From positions 1-64,000 of the forward strand of contig JAJRQC010000135.1 in the NCBI GenBank assembly GCA_024280455.1: a DNA stretch of 64,000 nt, given 5' to 3'. Numbering within the stretch: position 1 is the stretch's first letter; the number at the start of each line of letters is the position of its first letter. This DNA comes from Deltaproteobacteria bacterium (lineage in GTDB: Bacteria > Desulfobacterota > Desulfobulbia > Desulfobulbales > Desulfobulbaceae). Position numbers and translations under genes: made by a program. Below, in pieces: positions 61,279 to 64,000 of this stretch. The notes below the pieces were generated by a model, which saw only the letters and a list, made by a program, of their open reading frames with translations, had not been told where the DNA came from and did no database searches.

Positions 61279-62159
61279 TGCCGCGTATATGTATTATTAT
61301 TGTCAACTATAATACCGGTCTGCTTCTGTCACGCTGCCTGGATTCCATCAGGGCGCAGAAGGAGAGTGACTGCCGGGTTATTGTGGTAGATAATGCATCG
61401 GTGGATAAGAGTCTCGAGTTGATTCGCAGCGGCTATCCCGAGGTTCTGCTTATTGGCAATGACCGGAATCTCGGCTTTGCCGCCGCCAACAACCAGGCGA
61501 TACGGGAGACGGAGGCGGAGTTGCTTTTTTTTCTGAATCCGGATACCGAGCTGCAACCCGGATGTCTTGCTGAAATCAGGGCGTTTATGGCGGCCCATCC
61601 CGAGGTCGGGCTGGCCGGTCCGGCTATCGTCAACAGTGACGGCAGTCATCATTCCACGGTTGAAGAGAGGTATCCGGGCAGTCATTATACCTGTGGCGAG
61701 GTTGATGAGCTGCCCGGCGACATTGCCTGGATTCTGGGAGCAGCTCTTATCGCCAGCAGGAGTGTGATTGCCGAGGTCGGGGGGTTTGATGAACGTTTTT
61801 TTCTCTATGCCGAAGATATCGATCTCTGCCTGGAGATCAGGAAAAGGAATTGGCTGCTGGGTTATATTGCCAATGCAAAGGTGCTGCATCTGGAAGGGCA
61901 GAGTGAAAAAAAGGCCCCTTTTGCCGATGTCATTGAGCGTAAGGTTCGAGCGGAATTAATTTTTTTTAAAAAACACTATCGTTCCGAAACCGTGGCAAAA
62001 ATACGACGAGCCAGACTGTTGCAGGCCTGGTGGCGAATTCTGTCGCTTGGTGCAGGCGGGTTGTTTTTTGGAGCGGAGGATGCCCATCGTAGAAAACAGA
62101 TTAAGTATGCCGTCATTGCCCGTTTATATGGGCAGGCATCCCCTTCGGAGGATCGGTGA
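61275..62159 (+). CDS. Glycosyltransferase family 2 (WbbL-like)
   Basis: A 294-residue GT-A enzyme. ICIIIVNYNTGLLLSRCLDS, VVDNASVDKSLELIRSGYPE and NLGFAAANNQAIRET are hallmark segments of rhamnosyltransferase-like GT2 proteins, and FFLNPDTELQPG replaces the D-x-D (about residues 77-88). GGFDERFFLYAEDIDLCLEI is the acceptor-side motif. It overlaps its neighbours on both sides (ATGA and GTGA), so it lies in a tight operon. Confidence 0.9.
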   Translation: MMPRICIIIVNYNTGLLLSRCLDSIRAQKESDCRVIVVDNASVDKSLELIRSGYPEVLLIGNDRNLGFAAANNQAIRETEAELLFFLNPDTELQPGCLAEIRAFMAAHPEVGLAGPAIVNSDGSHHSTVEERYPGSHYTCGEVDELPGDIAWILGAALIASRSVIAEVGGFDERFFLYAEDIDLCLEIRKRNWLLGYIANAKVLHLEGQSEKKAPFADVIERKVRAELIFFKKHYRSETVAKIRRARLLQAWWRILSLGAGGLFFGAEDAHRRKQIKYAVIARLYGQASPSEDR

Positions 62160-63211
62160 AGGTTGCCATAGTTCATAATCAGTTCAGCAGCGGCGGCGGC
62201 ATGGAAGCCTATATGTCGGCCCTGATCCGTGGGTTCCTCGCTGCCGGGGATGAGGTTCATATTCATACCTACGAAGTGGACAGGGCTCTGGCTGCCCGGC
62301 TGCCCTGTATTCTTCATAAAAGCAACCTGTTCTTTTTGCCGCGTCGCTGGAAAAAATACTGGTTTTTATGGCAGTGTAACCGGCATTTCGACCGGAATGC
62401 CTATGATCTGTCGCTTGGCCTGACCCGGACCTTTGGCCCGGATATCGCCGTAATCGGCGGCATACATCCGGCCTCAGTCGCAGCCAGTCCCGGGCGCAAT
62501 TATTTTCTGCGTCGATTTCATGATCGGATCGAAACCGGGCTGGAACGTACCATGTTTGCGCGGACACCCAGGATATTAGCCCATTCGAAGGCCATTGCCG
62601 GCGAGATTGAGGCATATTACAGCAGTACGGATCCCGGTAAGATTTCTGTACTCTATCCGCCGATTGATACTGATTTTTTTCGACCCGTTCAGGGAGATGA
62701 ACTCATTGAGGCACGGAAACGGTATGGTCTCGATTCTGCAAAGATGACCCTGCTCTTCCCCTCCCTGGGGCACAGGAGAAAAGGATTGGAGGAGCTGTTG
62801 ACCGCTTTTCGGCAACTTGATCGAGATCGTTTTGAACTGCTTATCGTCGGGGAAAGGGTGCGCGGTTTTACTGATTTTCCAGGGGCGGTGCGATATCTCG
62901 GGTATATAGAGAATCTATCAGAGCTGTATACCGCCGTGGATTATACGGTCCTGCCCTCTTATTATGAGCCCTTTGGGCTGGCGGTGGTGGAATCACTGCA
63001 ATGTTCCACGCCGGTTCTGGTAACCAGCACGGTGGGGGCGGCGGAATTGTTAAGTCCTGATGAAGGGGTAGTTCTTGATGATAACAATCCGGCAGCGCTT
63101 GCATGTGCAATTGAAAAACTGGAGAAAAAAACAGTGGAACCCGGGTTTGTTCAGCGCCATGGACTCAGCCTTTGTCAACATATAGAGCAGCTGAAAGCAT
63201 TGGTTCAATGA
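62156..63211 (+). CDS. Glycosyltransferase family 4 (LPS core type)
   Basis: A 351-residue GT-B enzyme that starts with GTG 62156 inside the previous stop. VAIVHNQFSSGGGMEAYMSA holds the donor loop, RILAHSKAIAGEIEAYY and LLFPSLGHRRKGLEELLTAF mark the C-domain, and the E-x7-E motif is YEPFGLAVVESLQCSTPVLV (about residues 264-283). This resembles WaaG/RfaG-type core glucosyltransferases. The setting between O-antigen ligase and heptosyltransferase agrees. Confidence 0.88.
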   Translation: MKVAIVHNQFSSGGGMEAYMSALIRGFLAAGDEVHIHTYEVDRALAARLPCILHKSNLFFLPRRWKKYWFLWQCNRHFDRNAYDLSLGLTRTFGPDIAVIGGIHPASVAASPGRNYFLRRFHDRIETGLERTMFARTPRILAHSKAIAGEIEAYYSSTDPGKISVLYPPIDTDFFRPVQGDELIEARKRYGLDSAKMTLLFPSLGHRRKGLEELLTAFRQLDRDRFELLIVGERVRGFTDFPGAVRYLGYIENLSELYTAVDYTVLPSYYEPFGLAVVESLQCSTPVLVTSTVGAAELLSPDEGVVLDDNNPAALACAIEKLEKKTVEPGFVQRHGLSLCQHIEQLKALVQ

Positions 63212-63232
63212 GAGCGTATCCGGGATTGAATC

Positions 63233-64000
63233 ATGGATTGCAAGAATAAGCGAATTTTAATCATCAAACCCAGTTCTCTGGGGGATATAGTCCATACCCT
63301 GCCGGTGGTGCATGCTCTGAAAAGGAGTAACCCGGAGAGCACCATCAGCTGGATAGTGCAGCAGGCCTTTGCCCCTCTGCTTGAATGTGACCCGGCTGTT
63401 GATACCGTCTACCCGATCCATATTCCGTCGACCAGTGATCCGCAGGCCGGTCGTTTTGCCTACTTCCAGGCCTTTGTCGCAACCGTAAAGATGTTTAAAA
63501 AGCTGCATCGTCAGTTGAAAAATGCTCCCTGTGACCTAGTGCTTGATCTGCACGCTTCGTTTCGCAGCGGCTTGTTGGGACGGACCAACCCGGGCGGTCT
63601 GCGGGTGGGGTTCAAGGGAGCCAGGGAACTCAATACCTGGTTCCAGAACCAGCTGGTCACGGTTCCGGAATCGGCCCGGCATGCGCTTGATAAAAACTTG
63701 TTGTTCTGCGACCATCTGGCCTGTACTGTTGCTCCTGAAGATTTCCACATGTGTTGCAGCACAGACGATGTCGATGCCGTGCGGGTTTTTCTCCGCCGGC
63801 ACAAGATACCTGCAGGGGCGGAAATTATTTATGCCAACCCTTCGGCCCGCTGGCAGACGAAATTCTGGCCTGCCCGCCGGTGGGCCGAACTTGCAGATTG
63901 TCTCTCTGCCCGGGGAACGGTGATGGTTTTTGGCGGCAGCGGGCAGGATGTACCCTATATTGCGTCAATTACCCGACTGATGAAAACCCGGGCCCTGGTT
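63233..64000 (+). CDS. ADP-heptose:LPS heptosyltransferase, 3' end outside the window
   Basis: 256 codons are open to the window edge. The start ATG 63233 gives ILIIKPSSLGDIVHTLPVVH, the near-invariant first strand of the GT9 (WaaC/WaaF) family. DLVLDLHASFRSGLLGRTNP, RVGFKGARELN and IIYANPSARWQTKFWPARRW follow, the last being the start of the C-domain; VMVFGGSGQD agrees. GT9 enzymes add heptose to Kdo or heptose of the inner core. Whether it is WaaC or WaaF cannot be decided here. No strong Shine-Dalgarno site is seen before the ATG. Confidence 0.9.
   Translation, partial: MDCKNKRILIIKPSSLGDIVHTLPVVHALKRSNPESTISWIVQQAFAPLLECDPAVDTVYPIHIPSTSDPQAGRFAYFQAFVATVKMFKKLHRQLKNAPCDLVLDLHASFRSGLLGRTNPGGLRVGFKGARELNTWFQNQLVTVPESARHALDKNLLFCDHLACTVAPEDFHMCCSTDDVDAVRVFLRRHKIPAGAEIIYANPSARWQTKFWPARRWAELADCLSARGTVMVFGGSGQDVPYIASITRLMKTRALV

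Overview
The window looks like chromosomal DNA of a Gram-negative, anaerobe-like bacterium, most likely a Desulfobacterota (deltaproteobacterial, Desulfobulbales-like) genome. The grounds are moderate GC, LPS export and core genes (MsbA, O-antigen ligase, heptosyltransferase), a CooC-type ATPase, a tetraheme cytochrome that reads UGA as selenocysteine, a stand-alone IMP cyclohydrolase and a Mn-dependent pyrophosphatase. This is inference from gene content; no rRNA or tRNA gene was seen.

Positions 1-37333 form a large surface-polysaccharide region. After a probable 3' end of a group II intron come an acyltransferase, a frameshifted metal-hydrolase-like gene, a GlpD-type dehydrogenase, a methyltransferase, a glycosyltransferase and asparagine synthetase. 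A HEPN/MNT toxin-antitoxin-like pair and a two-copy structured repeat interrupt the run. There follow an epimerase, a hexapeptide acyltransferase, glycosyltransferases, a Wzx-like flippase, a set of secreted proteins (Ig-like/InlB repeats, an unknown protein, a propeller-like protein, an SGNH hydrolase), a sugar O-methyltransferase and a large GT39-like membrane protein. A minus-strand block (22819-29488) holds a frameshifted GT39-like enzyme, a dolichol-phosphate-mannose-synthase-like GT2, an MBOAT O-acyltransferase and its SGNH partner. A plus-strand operon (29680-37333) runs from UDP-xylose synthase through five glycosyltransferases to a WbaP-type initiating phosphotransferase. Together these genes could start, build, acylate, methylate and flip a lipid-linked glycan.

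Positions 37529-57579 are mostly housekeeping and signalling: CooC-like ATPase, BI-1 protein, a Pro-rich anchored protein, Mn-dependent PPase, the UshA-like selenocysteine multiheme protein, RarA, a GAF/adenylate cyclase, a PilZ protein, succinate-semialdehyde dehydrogenase, FolE2, Hsp15, IMP cyclohydrolase-PurN-PyrR-sensor kinase, one glycosyltransferase and a U32 peptidase. Positions 58007-64000 are an LPS assembly operon (MsbA, O-antigen ligase, two glycosyltransferases, heptosyltransferase running off the edge).

The most notable non-genic or hidden signals are: (1) an in-frame UGA with a GGUCU-loop SECIS in the multiheme protein, which restores a signal peptide and N-terminal domain; (2) two MITE-like elements at 40514-40712 and 57587-57886 with GTAA ends, perfect 8-bp target duplications and a variable-number 17-bp tandem array; (3) a three-copy, ~95-nt repeat with a covarying hairpin and a variable loop; (4) a GT39-like gene split exactly at an A AAA AAA slippery run; and (5) a 16-bp tandem duplication that places a 7-codon leader over the hslR start.
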